A stretch of DNA of 35,504 nucleotides from JAABYT01 sp041581935 (GTDB lineage Bacteria; Pseudomonadota; Gammaproteobacteria; HK1), in the NCBI GenBank assembly GCA_041581935.1, contig JBFICP010000002.1:1-35504 (forward strand), given 5' to 3'. Made by a program: the position numbers and the translations under genes. Numbering within the stretch: position 1 is the stretch's first letter; the number at the start of each line of letters is the position of its first letter. The notes under the pieces are model-generated. The model saw only the letters and a list, made by a program, of their open reading frames with translations. It had not been told where the DNA came from and searched no databases. Below are positions 23,848 through 32,524 of the stretch, one piece after another.

Positions 23848-24459
23848 ATGAAGAGCAGGTACTCACTGGTGGTCATGATGCTCGCGCTGGCGGGCATGCA
23901 CCCGACGGTACTTGCCGGTGACGTTGAGGCCGGTAAAGCCAAGGCCCAGGTGTGCGCGGCATGCCATGGTGCGGACGGGAACAGCACGAATGCCGAATGG
24001 CCGAACCTCGCCGGTCAGCATGCCCGCTACACGCATAAGCAGCTTGCGGACTTCAAGGCCGGCACCCAGCGCATCAATCCGATCATGGCGGGACAGGCCG
24101 CGACACTGAGCGACGAGGACATGGCGGATCTCAGCGCCTACTTCGCGACCCTGAACCCGGCAGGCGGATTCGTCAGCGAGGAGCGCCTGGCGCTCGGCGA
24201 GCGCATTTACCGTGGCGGCAATCATGACTCGGGCGTGCCGGCATGCATAGCCTGTCACGGACCCACGGGAGCGGGCGATCCCATGGCCGGGATACCGGCG
24301 CTCTCGGGCCAGCGTATCACCTATACGGCCAGTCAGCTGATGGCCTTTCGCAACGGCAGCCGATCCAACGATCCCAACGGCATGATGCGTGGCGTCAGCC
24401 GCTACCTGACCGACGAGGAGATCCGCGCGGTGTCCGAATACGTCGCGGGTCTGCACTGA
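23848..24459 (+). CDS. dihaem cytochrome c4
   Basis: A 203-residue precursor with a signal peptide (to about residue 23, VLAGD) and two cytochrome c domains. Haem sites are CAACH at 36-40 and CIACH at 133-137. Domain one matches the preceding monohaem protein closely. Cytochrome c4 passes electrons from the bc1 complex to cbb3-type oxidases in the periplasm. Haem attachment needs the Ccm system, whose genes are not here. DsbA, encoded 185 bases downstream, can affect the thiol state of apocytochrome CXXCH (known in other bacteria). Confidence 0.94.
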   Translation: MKSRYSLVVMMLALAGMHPTVLAGDVEAGKAKAQVCAACHGADGNSTNAEWPNLAGQHARYTHKQLADFKAGTQRINPIMAGQAATLSDEDMADLSAYFATLNPAGGFVSEERLALGERIYRGGNHDSGVPACIACHGPTGAGDPMAGIPALSGQRITYTASQLMAFRNGSRSNDPNGMMRGVSRYLTDEEIRAVSEYVAGLH

Positions 24460-24537
24460 GTATCCCGCCCGCGCGCGCCCGCCTCCCGTCGGAGGCCGGA
24501 AACGACGTGGCCGCCAGCACGTTCTCTGCACGCCATC

Positions 24538-24566
24538 GGAACTTTGCCGATGCTGGTGGTCACTAA
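24538..24566 (+). promoter_or_regulatory. possible sigma-E-like promoter upstream of dsbA
   Basis: GGAACTT at 24538-24544 is followed after 15 bases by TCACTAA (24560-24566), a poor match to the sigma-E -10. The -35 is also the loop of a perfect 6-bp hairpin (CATCGG/CCGATG, 24535-24553) nested in a longer inverted repeat (CCGCCAGCA with TGCTGGTGG). It may instead be only a hairpin in the cytochrome-dsbA gap 24460-24644. Confidence 0.25.
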
Positions 24567-24644
24567 CGCTATGCTGGGTACTGGAACCGATTTCGGCTTC
24601 ACGCGGCGTGCGGCACAACCCGGCCTCGAGTGGAGAACCCGGCA

Positions 24645-25301
24645 ATGAACCGAACAGTTTCCCTGATCGCCTCGCTCGCACTGGCGGCTTGCGTGGCGCT
24701 TCTGCCCGTTTCGACGCCCCGTGCGGCGGGCATCGACCCCACCGGAAAGTACGATCTGGTGCAGCCGCCGCAGCCCACGGACACACCGGACAAGGTGGAG
24801 GTGGTCGAGGTGTTCTGGTACGGCTGTCCGCACTGCTTCACCTTTCTTCCCGTCATGGAGCAATATGCGAAGACCGCACCGGATTACGTCGCGGTTCGCC
24901 ACATGCCGGCCATTTTCCGCGAAAACTGGGTGGCACACGCGCGCGCCTTCTACACCGCCGACCTGCTCGGTGTCACCGCACGCATCCATCGTCCGTTGTT
25001 CGAAGCGATTCACGTGCGCAAGCAACCGCTGGATAACCGCGACGACTTGATGAAATTCTTCGAGCAGCACGGTGTCAGCAACGATGATTTCAACAAAACC
25101 TACGACTCATTCGCGGTCGAGACCTTGATGCGCAAATCCCAAGTGATGCAGCAACGCTACGGCGTGCGCGGCACACCGACTGTGATCGTCAACGGCAAAT
25201 ACCGGGTATCGGGGAGCCTGGCCGGTGCCCCTGAGGACATGATCAAGGTGGTCGAGGCGTTGGTCGAGCACGAACGCACCGCCAACATGGCGTCACGTTA
25301 A
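24645..25301 (+). CDS. dsbA: thiol:disulfide interchange protein DsbA
   Basis: A 218-residue periplasmic oxidase that forms disulfides in exported proteins. Signal peptide to about residue 28 (ends PRAAG). The active site CPHC is at residues 61-64 in FWYGCPHCF, identical to E. coli DsbA. The cis-proline region is GVRGTPTVIVNGKY. The start ATG 24645 has GGAG at 9 bases; an in-frame GTG at 24630 is less likely. dsbB is not in the window. Order engB-cytochromes-dsbA is that of Pseudomonas. Confidence 0.96.
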   Translation: MNRTVSLIASLALAACVALLPVSTPRAAGIDPTGKYDLVQPPQPTDTPDKVEVVEVFWYGCPHCFTFLPVMEQYAKTAPDYVAVRHMPAIFRENWVAHARAFYTADLLGVTARIHRPLFEAIHVRKQPLDNRDDLMKFFEQHGVSNDDFNKTYDSFAVETLMRKSQVMQQRYGVRGTPTVIVNGKYRVSGSLAGAPEDMIKVVEALVEHERTANMASR

Positions 25302-25373
25302 ACGAAGCCTTGTGAGCGTTTTTCTCCGCCGATGCCGGGTCACCCGCGCGCGCAGCGGTACCGGCACGTTGAT

Positions 25374-26201
25374 CTACGTCTCGATCGGTGTGTCGGCGAG
25401 GTTGCCCCATTCCGACCATGCACCCGGATAGCCCTTGATGCGGGGGTAGCCGAGCGACTTCAACACGACGTAGGTGTGCGACGAGCGGTGATGGGTCTGG
25501 CAGTAGGCGATCACTTCGCGGTCCGGCGTCACGCCGGCGTCTTCGAGCAGGGTACGCAGTTCACCGGGCGGCTTCATGCGCAGGTTGCGTTCCTGGTCGA
25601 TGGCCAGTATCCAATTGAAATTGATGGCGCCCGGGATGTGGCCGCCGCGTTCGGCGCGCACGTTGGTGCCGCGATACTCCTCCGGGGTGCGCGTGTCGAG
25701 CAATACGACGTCGGGGTTGCCGATACGCTCGAGGATATAGTCCTTGTCAGCCGCCGCGTCTCCGCGTATCTGCGCCACGTAATCGCGGGGCGCGGGAGAA
25801 GCCGGCGCTTTCGCGAGCGGATGGCCCTCGTTCGCCCAGGCGTGAATGCCGCCGTTGAGCATCGACGCACGGCCGTGGCCGAGCATGTCGAGAGTCCACA
25901 CGACACGCCCGGCCTTTCCGCCACCCTCGTCATCGTAGGCGATGACGTGATGCTCAGGGGTGAGCCCCAGCGCGGAGAACACGCGGCCGAGCGTGGCCGC
26001 GTCGGGAAGCAACCCGGCCGCGGGCAAGCGGCTCGCCAGCAGGCTCGTGTACTCGAGCCGCACCGCGCCGGGCACCTGTGCCGAAGCCGAGGTCTGCGGA
26101 TTGCAGAGGTCGACGATCAGCAGATCGTCCCGGCCGAGGCACTGCGCCAACTCCTCGGGCTCGACGACGAGCGGCAGCGCGACGTGCTTCGAATCATTCA
26201 T
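25374..26201 (-). CDS. rhdA: thiosulfate sulfurtransferase (rhodanese), RhdA type
   Basis: A 275-residue two-domain rhodanese. The N-terminal domain is inactive; the C-terminal domain has the active-site loop CQTHHR with Cys234, the sequence known from Azotobacter vinelandii RhdA. RTPEEYRGTN and GHIPGAINFNW are the CH2 rhodanese motifs. It moves sulfane sulfur from thiosulfate to cyanide or other thiols in the cytoplasm. Its start overlaps the end of the reductase gene upstream by 8 bases, so the two are one transcript. It is convergent with dsbA; the 72-base gap holds no clear terminator. Confidence 0.93.
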   Translation of the reverse strand: MNDSKHVALPLVVEPEELAQCLGRDDLLIVDLCNPQTSASAQVPGAVRLEYTSLLASRLPAAGLLPDAATLGRVFSALGLTPEHHVIAYDDEGGGKAGRVVWTLDMLGHGRASMLNGGIHAWANEGHPLAKAPASPAPRDYVAQIRGDAAADKDYILERIGNPDVVLLDTRTPEEYRGTNVRAERGGHIPGAINFNWILAIDQERNLRMKPPGELRTLLEDAGVTPDREVIAYCQTHHRSSHTYVVLKSLGYPRIKGYPGAWSEWGNLADTPIET

Positions 26202-27189
26202 CGGCGATCTTCACGAGCGTCCGCCCGGTGTTCTTGCCATTCACGTAATCGTCGAAAACCTCGGGGAGGGTGTCGAGATCGACGGTACGGGTGACGATTC
26301 TGTCGAAGTGCCGTGGCCGCAGATCCGTTCCCAAGCGCTTCCACACCCGGTCGCGATCGTGCGCGGATATGTACACCGAGTTGATGCCGAGCAGATTCAC
26401 GCCGCGCAGGATGAAGGGCATGACCGTGGTCTCCAGCTTGAAGCCGCCGGCGAGACCGATGGAGGCGATATTTCCGCCGGGCATGACGGTGCGCGTGAGC
26501 CAGCCGAGCTCGTCGCCGCCGACGCTGTCCACCGCGCCGCCCCACAACGCCTTTTCCAGCGGGCGGGTGCCCATGTCGAGATCGCTGCGGTAGCAGATGT
26601 CGCTGGCGCCGAGAGCCTTCAGGTAGTCGTCGGCGTCGCGCTTTCCGGTGAGCGCGGTCACTTCGAAACCCAGCCCGGCGAACATGTCGATGGCGAAGCT
26701 GCCAACGCCCCCTGTCGCGCCATTGACAAGAATGGGCCCTCCGTCGGCGCGCTGTCCGTTGTGCTGCATGCGATCGACGGCGATGCCGGCGGTGAATCCG
26801 GCGGTTCCGATGGCCATAGACTCGCGCAATGTGAGTCCCTCGGGTAGAGCCACCACCCAGTCGCCGGGAACGCGCACGAACTCCGCGTATCCGCCGTCGT
26901 GGTTCTCGCTCAGCCCGCAGCCCACCACCAGCACCGAATCGCCCTTCCTGAAGCGCGCGTCGTCGGACGCGTGCACCCGTCCGGCCACGTCGATGCCGCC
27001 GACCAGCGGAAAACGTTTCAGGATCTTGCCTTTGCCGGTGGCGGCGAGCGCGTCTTTGTAGTTCACGTCCGACCACGCGGCGCGAATCACCACGTCGCCC
27101 GGCGACAACGAATCGAGATCCGTGGTCTCCAGACGGCCCTCGACCTTGCCGCCTTCCTCGTAGATACGATATGCGCGGAACGACTCCAT
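26194..27189 (-). CDS. acuI: YhdH/AcuI-family NADPH-dependent acryloyl-CoA reductase-like protein
   Basis: A 331-residue medium-chain reductase without zinc ligands. Family marks are SDVNYKDALAATGKGKI, FPLVGGIDVAGRV, the nucleotide loop VNGATGGVGSFAIDMF, and LGINSVYI near the C-terminus. AcuI reduces toxic acryloyl-CoA to propionyl-CoA; YhdH is the E. coli homologue. The close family cannot be split by eye, so the symbol is tentative. It is divergent from an acyl-CoA synthetase (88-base gap) and overlaps rhdA. TATACT at 27234-27239 in the gap is a possible -10 for the synthetase but lacks a -35. Confidence 0.88.
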   Translation of the reverse strand: MESFRAYRIYEEGGKVEGRLETTDLDSLSPGDVVIRAAWSDVNYKDALAATGKGKILKRFPLVGGIDVAGRVHASDDARFRKGDSVLVVGCGLSENHDGGYAEFVRVPGDWVVALPEGLTLRESMAIGTAGFTAGIAVDRMQHNGQRADGGPILVNGATGGVGSFAIDMFAGLGFEVTALTGKRDADDYLKALGASDICYRSDLDMGTRPLEKALWGGAVDSVGGDELGWLTRTVMPGGNIASIGLAGGFKLETTVMPFILRGVNLLGINSVYISAHDRDRVWKRLGTDLRPRHFDRIVTRTVDLDTLPEVFDDYVNGKNTGRTLVKIADE

Positions 27190-27277
27190 GACTCCTCCAC
27201 GAAGGGCCTGCCGTGCCCCCGATTAGCGCATCCTATACTATTGTCGGCGGCGCGCTAACCGGGAAATCGGGCCGGCC

Positions 27278-28918
27278 ATGAGCCTTTTCGAGAACAATAA
27301 CTTGAGCTTCGAGCAGCTTCGCCGAGACTTTCGCTGGCGCATTCCCACGCACTACAACATCGGCTTCGACGTGTGCGACAAGCACGCGCAGCGCTCGGAG
27401 CGAACGGCGTTGCACCTCGAGAACGCCGACGGTCGTGCGTACAGCGTGAGCTTCGGTGAGCTCACGGAGCGCTCGGCTCGCTTTGCGAACGTCCTGCGCG
27501 GACTCGGCGTGGGACGCGGCGATCGTGTCGCCATCATCCTGCCGCAGCGCGAAGAAACCGTGATTGCGCACATCGCCGTGTACAAGCTCGGCGCCGTGGC
27601 GCTGCCCCTGTCGGTGCTGTTCGGTCCGGACGCTCTCGAATATCGCCTCGGCGACAGTGGCGCCAAAGTCGCGATCAGCGATGCCGGCCACATGGAGATG
27701 CTGAACGACATCCGGGCGCGGCTGCCGGCGCTCGAAACGATCCTCGTGTGTGACCCCGGCGGCGTCGGCCGATCGTTTTGGGATTTGCTCGAGTCGGCGT
27801 CGCAAAGCTTCGAGCCCGAGGCCACCCTCAGCGACGATCCCGCGCTGCTCATCTATACCTCCGGTACCACCGGACCGCCCAAGGGTGCGCTCAATGCGCA
27901 CCGGTGCCTGCTCGGCAACATGCCCGGCTTTGAGCTTTCCCAGAATTTCTATCCACGCGACGGGGATCTCATGTGGACGCCGGCCGACTGGGCCTGGACC
28001 GGCGGATTGCTGGACGCGCTGCTGCCGGCGCTGCACCACGGGATCCCGGTGCTCGGCTTCGTCGGCGGACGATTCGACCCGGAGCTGGCCTGCAGGCTCA
28101 TGGGCCGGTATCGCGTGCGCAACGCCTTCATTCCGCCCACCGCGCTCAAAATGCTGATGCAGGTCGAGGACCCGAAGCGCCAGTACGGTCTCGAGCTCCG
28201 CTCCATCATGTCGGCCGGCGAGCAGGTGGGCGCCGAGGTCGTGCGCTGGTCGAGCGAGGTGCTCGAGGTTCGTGTCAACGAGATGTGGGGCCAGACGGAG
28301 TTCAACTACCTGGTGGGCAACTGCAGCGCCGTCATGCCGGTGCGCCCCGGCTCCATGGGCAAGCCCTACCCGGGCCACCATGTCGAGCCGGTGGACCCGT
28401 CGGGCACGCCGATGCCCGACGGCGCGGTGGGCGAGCTCGCCGCGCGGCGCGACGACCCGGTGTTCTTTCTCGGCTATTGGCGGAATGAGCAGGCGACCCG
28501 GGCGAAATACATCGGCGAGTACTGGGGCACGGGCGACCTGGGCTACCGCGACGCCGACGGCTATCTGTGGTTCGTCGGGCGCAGCGACGACGTCATCTCG
28601 AGTGCCGGGCACCGCATCGGTCCGGGCGAGATCGAGGACTGTCTCATCAAGCACGAGGCCGTCGCCCAGGCCGCCGTGGTCGGCAGTCCCGACGCGCTGC
28701 GCGGCGAGATCGTCAAGGCGTTCATCATACTCGCCGAGGGAAGGACCGCGACCGAGGCGCTGAAGGAGGATATCCGTCAGAGCGTCAAGCAACGCCTCGC
28801 CGCCCACGAGTATCCCCGCGAGATAGAGTTCGTGGATTCGCTGCCCATGACGACGACCGGGAAAATCCGCCGCATCGAGCTGCGCGAACGCGAGCGTGCG
28901 CGCAAGCGCGGTCCCTGA
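27278..28918 (+). CDS. AMP-forming acyl-CoA synthetase
   Basis: A 546-residue ANL-superfamily ligase. The ATP loop LIYTSGTTGPPKG lies near residues 191-203. MWGQTEFN is motif A5, GDLGYRDADGYLWFVGRSDD is A7/A8, and TTTGKIRRIELR carries the C-terminal catalytic Lys, often regulated by acetylation. Sequence style is that of acetyl/propionyl- to medium-chain ligases (AcsA/ACSM), but the substrate is not evident. The enzyme activates a carboxylate as acyl-AMP, then acyl-CoA. It is divergent from the AcuI-like reductase, which could act on its product (inference). alkA follows after 26 bases. Confidence 0.93.
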   Translation: MSLFENNNLSFEQLRRDFRWRIPTHYNIGFDVCDKHAQRSERTALHLENADGRAYSVSFGELTERSARFANVLRGLGVGRGDRVAIILPQREETVIAHIAVYKLGAVALPLSVLFGPDALEYRLGDSGAKVAISDAGHMEMLNDIRARLPALETILVCDPGGVGRSFWDLLESASQSFEPEATLSDDPALLIYTSGTTGPPKGALNAHRCLLGNMPGFELSQNFYPRDGDLMWTPADWAWTGGLLDALLPALHHGIPVLGFVGGRFDPELACRLMGRYRVRNAFIPPTALKMLMQVEDPKRQYGLELRSIMSAGEQVGAEVVRWSSEVLEVRVNEMWGQTEFNYLVGNCSAVMPVRPGSMGKPYPGHHVEPVDPSGTPMPDGAVGELAARRDDPVFFLGYWRNEQATRAKYIGEYWGTGDLGYRDADGYLWFVGRSDDVISSAGHRIGPGEIEDCLIKHEAVAQAAVVGSPDALRGEIVKAFIILAEGRTATEALKEDIRQSVKQRLAAHEYPREIEFVDSLPMTTTGKIRRIELRERERARKRGP

Positions 28919-28944
28919 ATCGCCGGGTCTTCAGCGCCTGCGAT

Positions 28945-29574
28945 ATGCCCGCGCCGCTCAAGTACGACCCGCGCGTTGCCATCGACCGGCTGTCGGCGGC
29001 GGACGAGAAGCTCGCCTGGCTCATCGAGCAGGTGGGTCCCTTCGCCATGCCGACCCGCGAGGCCATGAGCCCGTTCGAGATGCTGTTGCGCTCCATCGTC
29101 TATCAACAAATTTCCGGTAAGGCGGCGGCGAGCATCCATGCCCGGCTGGTGGCGCTGTTTCCGGGCCGCAAGCCGGGCCCACGCAAGCTCGGGAAAATCT
29201 CCGACGATGCCCTGCGCGAAGCGGGCATGTCGCGCGCGAAGATGCGCGCCGCCCGTGACTTGGCCGAGAAAGCGTTGGACGGAACGGTGCCGACGCTTGT
29301 TAAGCTGGAGCGCATGGACGACGACGCGATCATCGAGCGCCTCGTTCAGGTGCGCGGTATCGGCCGATGGACCGCCGAGATGATGCTGATCTTCCAGCTC
29401 GGGCGACCCGATGTGCTGCCGGCCACGGATCTCGGTGTACGCAAGGGTTTTCAGCTGTCCCACGGTGGGCGCAAGCTGCCCGAACCGAAGAAGCTGCTGC
29501 GCTACGGCGAGCGCTGGCGACCCTACCGATCGGTGGCCAGCTGGTATCTGTGGCGGGCGAACGATCTGCCGTAG
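28945..29574 (+). CDS. alkA: DNA-3-methyladenine glycosylase II-like (HhH-GPD)
   Basis: A 209-residue glycosylase, the short form without the extra N-terminal domain of E. coli AlkA. The helix-hairpin-helix motif is VRGIGRWTAEMML and the catalytic Asp is in LPATDLGVRKGF. FEMLLRSIVYQQISGKAA is the family N-terminal helix signature. It removes alkylated purines, and XthA or another AP enzyme completes repair. ATG 28945 is the first good start after the acyl-CoA synthetase stop; no ribosome site is seen, so coupling is likely. The MPG/AAG family is not a match; the call is firm at family level. Confidence 0.9.
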   Translation: MPAPLKYDPRVAIDRLSAADEKLAWLIEQVGPFAMPTREAMSPFEMLLRSIVYQQISGKAAASIHARLVALFPGRKPGPRKLGKISDDALREAGMSRAKMRAARDLAEKALDGTVPTLVKLERMDDDAIIERLVQVRGIGRWTAEMMLIFQLGRPDVLPATDLGVRKGFQLSHGGRKLPEPKKLLRYGERWRPYRSVASWYLWRANDLP

Positions 29575-29614
29575 AATCGGTCCCTCACGCAACAACCCAC
29601 TCAGGCGACCATTC

Positions 29615-30310
29615 ATGATCGATCTTTATACGTGGCCGACACCCAACGGCCACAAGGTGCACATAATGCTCGAGGAAACCGGCCTCGATTACCGCGTGTT
29701 TCCCATCGACATCAATAAGGGCGATCAGTTCGCGCCCGAGTTCCTCGCCATCAGCCCCAACAACAAGATGCCGGCCATGATCGACCACGATGGTCCGGGT
29801 GCGAAGCCGTATTCCCTATTCGAATCCGGCGCGATTCTCATGTACCTCGCCGAGAAAACCGGCCGCTTCATGCCGACGGATATGGCGGGTCGCTACCGCG
29901 TCATTCAATGGCTGATGTTTCAGATGGGCGGCATCGGACCGCTGCTCGGACAGGCGCATCATTTCCGAATCTACGCTCCGATGCAGATACCGTACGCCGT
30001 CGAGCGTTATACCAACGAAGCAGCGCGACTGTACACGGTCATGGACCAACGTCTCGCCGAGAGCGAGTTTCTCGCCGACGATTACTCCATTGCGGACATC
30101 GCGTGCTTTCCCTGGCTGCGCCGTCCCGAGCGACAGGGTCAGAGCCACGATGATTTTCCGAACCTCAAGCGTTGGTTTGACACCATCGCCGCACGCCCGG
30201 CAGTGCAACGCGGTGTCGCGGTGCTAGCCGAGCATCAGCGCACCGGCACCATCACCGCCGAGGCGCGGGAGAATCTCTTCGGCGCGAAACAGTACAAGAA
30301 GCACGCATGA
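29615..30310 (+). CDS. glutathione S-transferase, YfcG/nu class
   Basis: A 231-residue GST. MIDLYTWPTPNGHKVHIMLE is close to E. coli YfcG, and ISPNNKMPAM with the ESGAILMYLAEKTG helix binds glutathione. YSIADIACFPWLRR is the conserved C-terminal N-capping motif. YfcG-type enzymes act as GSH-dependent disulfide-bond reductases. ATG 29615 is preceded by AGGCG; the frame is open back to 29411 inside alkA, which I reject as start. The stop overlaps glpK (ATGA at 30307), so the pair is coupled. Confidence 0.92.
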   Translation: MIDLYTWPTPNGHKVHIMLEETGLDYRVFPIDINKGDQFAPEFLAISPNNKMPAMIDHDGPGAKPYSLFESGAILMYLAEKTGRFMPTDMAGRYRVIQWLMFQMGGIGPLLGQAHHFRIYAPMQIPYAVERYTNEAARLYTVMDQRLAESEFLADDYSIADIACFPWLRRPERQGQSHDDFPNLKRWFDTIAARPAVQRGVAVLAEHQRTGTITAEARENLFGAKQYKKHA

Positions 30311-31797
30311 GCGAAGCGACGAGAATTCTCTCCATCGACCAGGGCACCACGAGCAGCCGCGCCATGGTCTTCGATGCCGCCGGCAACCCGCTCGGCATCG
30401 CGCAAAAAGAGTTTGCGCAGCACTACCCCCGGGATGGCTGGGTCGAGCACGATCCGGAGGAGATCTGGTCGAGCACCCTGGAGGTTTGCAGGCGAGTGCT
30501 CAGCGAAAGCCGTGTCGATGCGAAGTCGGTCGCCGCAATCGGCATCACCAATCAACGCGAGACGGCCATCGTCTGGGACCGGAGTAGCGGCAAAGCGATT
30601 CATCCGGCCATCGTCTGGCAGGATCGGCGCACCGCCGCGCACTGCGAGGAGCTGCGCGCGGCGGGTCACGAGGCGCGCGTTGGCGAGAAAACCGGCTTGC
30701 TCCTCGACCCGTATTTTTCCGCCACCAAGGTAGCCTGGATACTCGATAATGTCGCTGGTGCGCGCGAGGCGGCCGAGCGCGGCGACCTCGCCTTCGGCAC
30801 CGTGGACAGCTTTCTGCTCTGGCGTCTGACCGGCGGGCGCGTGCACGCCACCGATGCCACCAACGCCTCGCGTACGCTGTTGTTCGATATCCACGCGCAG
30901 GCCTGGGACGACGAGCTGCTGGAGATGTTCCGTGTGCCCCGCGGGATCCTCCCGCAAGTGCGCGACTGTGCCGGACATTTCGGCGATAGCGATGCGGAGC
31001 TGCTTGGACGATCGATACCCATTACCGGAATCGCGGGCGACCAGCAGGCGGCCGCGGTCGGCCAGGCGTGCTTTTTACCCGGAATGATCAAGAGCACCTA
31101 TGGCACCGGCTGCTTCGCACTGGTCAACACCGGAGCCGAGGCGGCGCGGTCGCGAAACCGTTTGCTGACCACCGTGTGTTATCGGCTCGAGGGCCGGGTC
31201 ACGTATGCACTCGAAGGCTCGATTTTTATCGCCGGCGCCGCGGTGCAGTGGTTGCGGGACGGGATCGGACTGATTGGCACGGCCGCCGATACCGAGTCGC
31301 TCGCGGCCGGCATTCCGGACAATCGCGGCGTCTACCTGGTACCGGCCTTTACCGGCCTCGGCGCGCCCCACTGGGATGCGCACGCGCGCGGGGCTTTGTT
31401 CGGCATCACCCGCGATACCGGTGTCGCGGAGATCACTCGGGCTGCGCTCGAATCGGTCTGCTACCAGACCCACGACCTTCTCCAGGCCGCGGCCGACGAC
31501 GGCGTCACGCGACTCGCGGCCCTGCGGGTCGACGGCGGGATGGTCGCCAACGACTGGCTCATGCAGTTTCTCGCAAACATCGTGAGCTTGCGCGTGGAAC
31601 GGCCCGTGGTTACCGAGACAACCGCCCTCGGCGCCGCCTATCTCGCCGGCGTGCAGGTCGGCGTATTCGATTCTCTGGACGACGTCACCGCCAACTGGCA
31701 GAGGCAGCGCAGCTTCGATCCGGCCATGGATGCCGCCGAGCGTGAACGCCTGTTGGCCGGCTGGTCGAAAGCGGTGTCGCGGGTCCGCGAGACCTAG
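30307..31797 (+). CDS. glpK: glycerol kinase
   Basis: A 496-residue FGGY kinase that makes glycerol 3-phosphate from glycerol and ATP. SIDQGTTSSRAMVFDAAG is the N-terminal phosphate motif; GITNQRETAIVWDR and AIVWQDRRTA bind substrate; ITGIAGDQQAA carries the catalytic Asp. TYGTGCFALVNTG and GAPHWDAHARGALFG follow. Neither glpF nor glpD is near. Coupling to a GST gene is unusual and its meaning is unknown. No clear terminator follows; an A-rich stretch at 31798-31809 separates it from the convergent tag gene. Confidence 0.96.
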   Translation: MSEATRILSIDQGTTSSRAMVFDAAGNPLGIAQKEFAQHYPRDGWVEHDPEEIWSSTLEVCRRVLSESRVDAKSVAAIGITNQRETAIVWDRSSGKAIHPAIVWQDRRTAAHCEELRAAGHEARVGEKTGLLLDPYFSATKVAWILDNVAGAREAAERGDLAFGTVDSFLLWRLTGGRVHATDATNASRTLLFDIHAQAWDDELLEMFRVPRGILPQVRDCAGHFGDSDAELLGRSIPITGIAGDQQAAAVGQACFLPGMIKSTYGTGCFALVNTGAEAARSRNRLLTTVCYRLEGRVTYALEGSIFIAGAAVQWLRDGIGLIGTAADTESLAAGIPDNRGVYLVPAFTGLGAPHWDAHARGALFGITRDTGVAEITRAALESVCYQTHDLLQAAADDGVTRLAALRVDGGMVANDWLMQFLANIVSLRVERPVVTETTALGAAYLAGVQVGVFDSLDDVTANWQRQRSFDPAMDAAERERLLAGWSKAVSRVRET

Positions 31798-31845
31798 AAA
31801 AAAGAAAAATGACCGCCGTGATTGGCCCCGTAGATTGCGCTGAGT

Positions 31846-32439
31846 TCAACGCCGCGCGCGCGAAATCTGCGTATGGCGAAAACAGTCCAGCGTGTGATCG
31901 TTGACCATCCCCACCGCCTGCATGAACGAGTAGCAGATGGTGCTGCCGACGAACTTGAAGCCGCGGCGTTTCAGAGCCTTGCTGAGCGCATCGGATTTTT
32001 CGGTCGACACCGGAACATCGCAGGGCCTGCGCCAACGATTGACAATTGGGCGCCCGTCGACGAAGTCCCAAAGAAAATCCGAGAAGCTGTCGCGCTCGTG
32101 CACGATCTCGAGGAAGGCACGCGCGTTTCCGATAGCGGCATCGATTTTAAGTCGATTGCGGATGATACCCGCATCGCTAAGTAGCGCGCGTTTCTTGCGC
32201 GCGTCGTAACGCGCGACCCTGCGCGGATCGAATCCATCGAAGGCATGCCGGTAGTTTTCGCGTTTTTTCAGCACGGTAATCCAGCTCAATCCCGCCTGCG
32301 CGCCTTCGAGGATGAGCATCTCGAAAAGCTTTCCGTCATCCCGAACAGGCACGCCCCACTCGCAGTCGTGATAAGCGAGATACAGAGGATCGTCACCGAC
32401 CCAGGCGCAGCGTTTTCTTTGCGGGCTCTTCGCAGGCAT
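31846..32439 (-). CDS. tag: DNA-3-methyladenine glycosylase I
   Basis: A 197-residue Tag from ATG 32439 (MPAKSPQRKRCAWVGDD). Zinc ligands are the Cys in RCAWVGDD, the His in YHDCEWG, and His and Cys in NDHTLDCF near the C-terminus. The base-binding Glu is in LEGAQAGLSW. It excises 3-methyladenine. The frame stays open to 32526 but homologues begin near 32439. It is divergent from the first class V PLP enzyme, 85 bases away. With alkA about 3 kb away, two alkyl-DNA glycosylases share this region. Confidence 0.95.
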   Translation of the reverse strand: MPAKSPQRKRCAWVGDDPLYLAYHDCEWGVPVRDDGKLFEMLILEGAQAGLSWITVLKKRENYRHAFDGFDPRRVARYDARKKRALLSDAGIIRNRLKIDAAIGNARAFLEIVHERDSFSDFLWDFVDGRPIVNRWRRPCDVPVSTEKSDALSKALKRRGFKFVGSTICYSFMQAVGMVNDHTLDCFRHTQISRARR

Positions 32440-32524
32440 TTGTCCGGGCAGCTCGATGCAGGACCAGTATTGATTGTCCCACCGCCGTGACCGCAAGATG
32501 TGGTTTTTCGCGACGGGGCGGCAC

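Noticed and set aside
27234..27239. Complete promoter for the acyl-CoA synthetase
   Set aside because: TATACT fits a -10, but no -35 hexamer stands at 16-18 bases, so it is mentioned only in the neighbouring gene entry.
27233..28807. 524-codon minus-strand frame opposite the acyl-CoA synthetase
   Set aside because: The plus-strand protein has all ANL motifs in order; the antisense frame has none and is rich in Arg, Val, His and Gly as antisense frames are.
31798..31845. Terminator between glpK and tag
   Set aside because: There is an A-rich run (T-rich on the minus strand) but no convincing stem before it on either strand.
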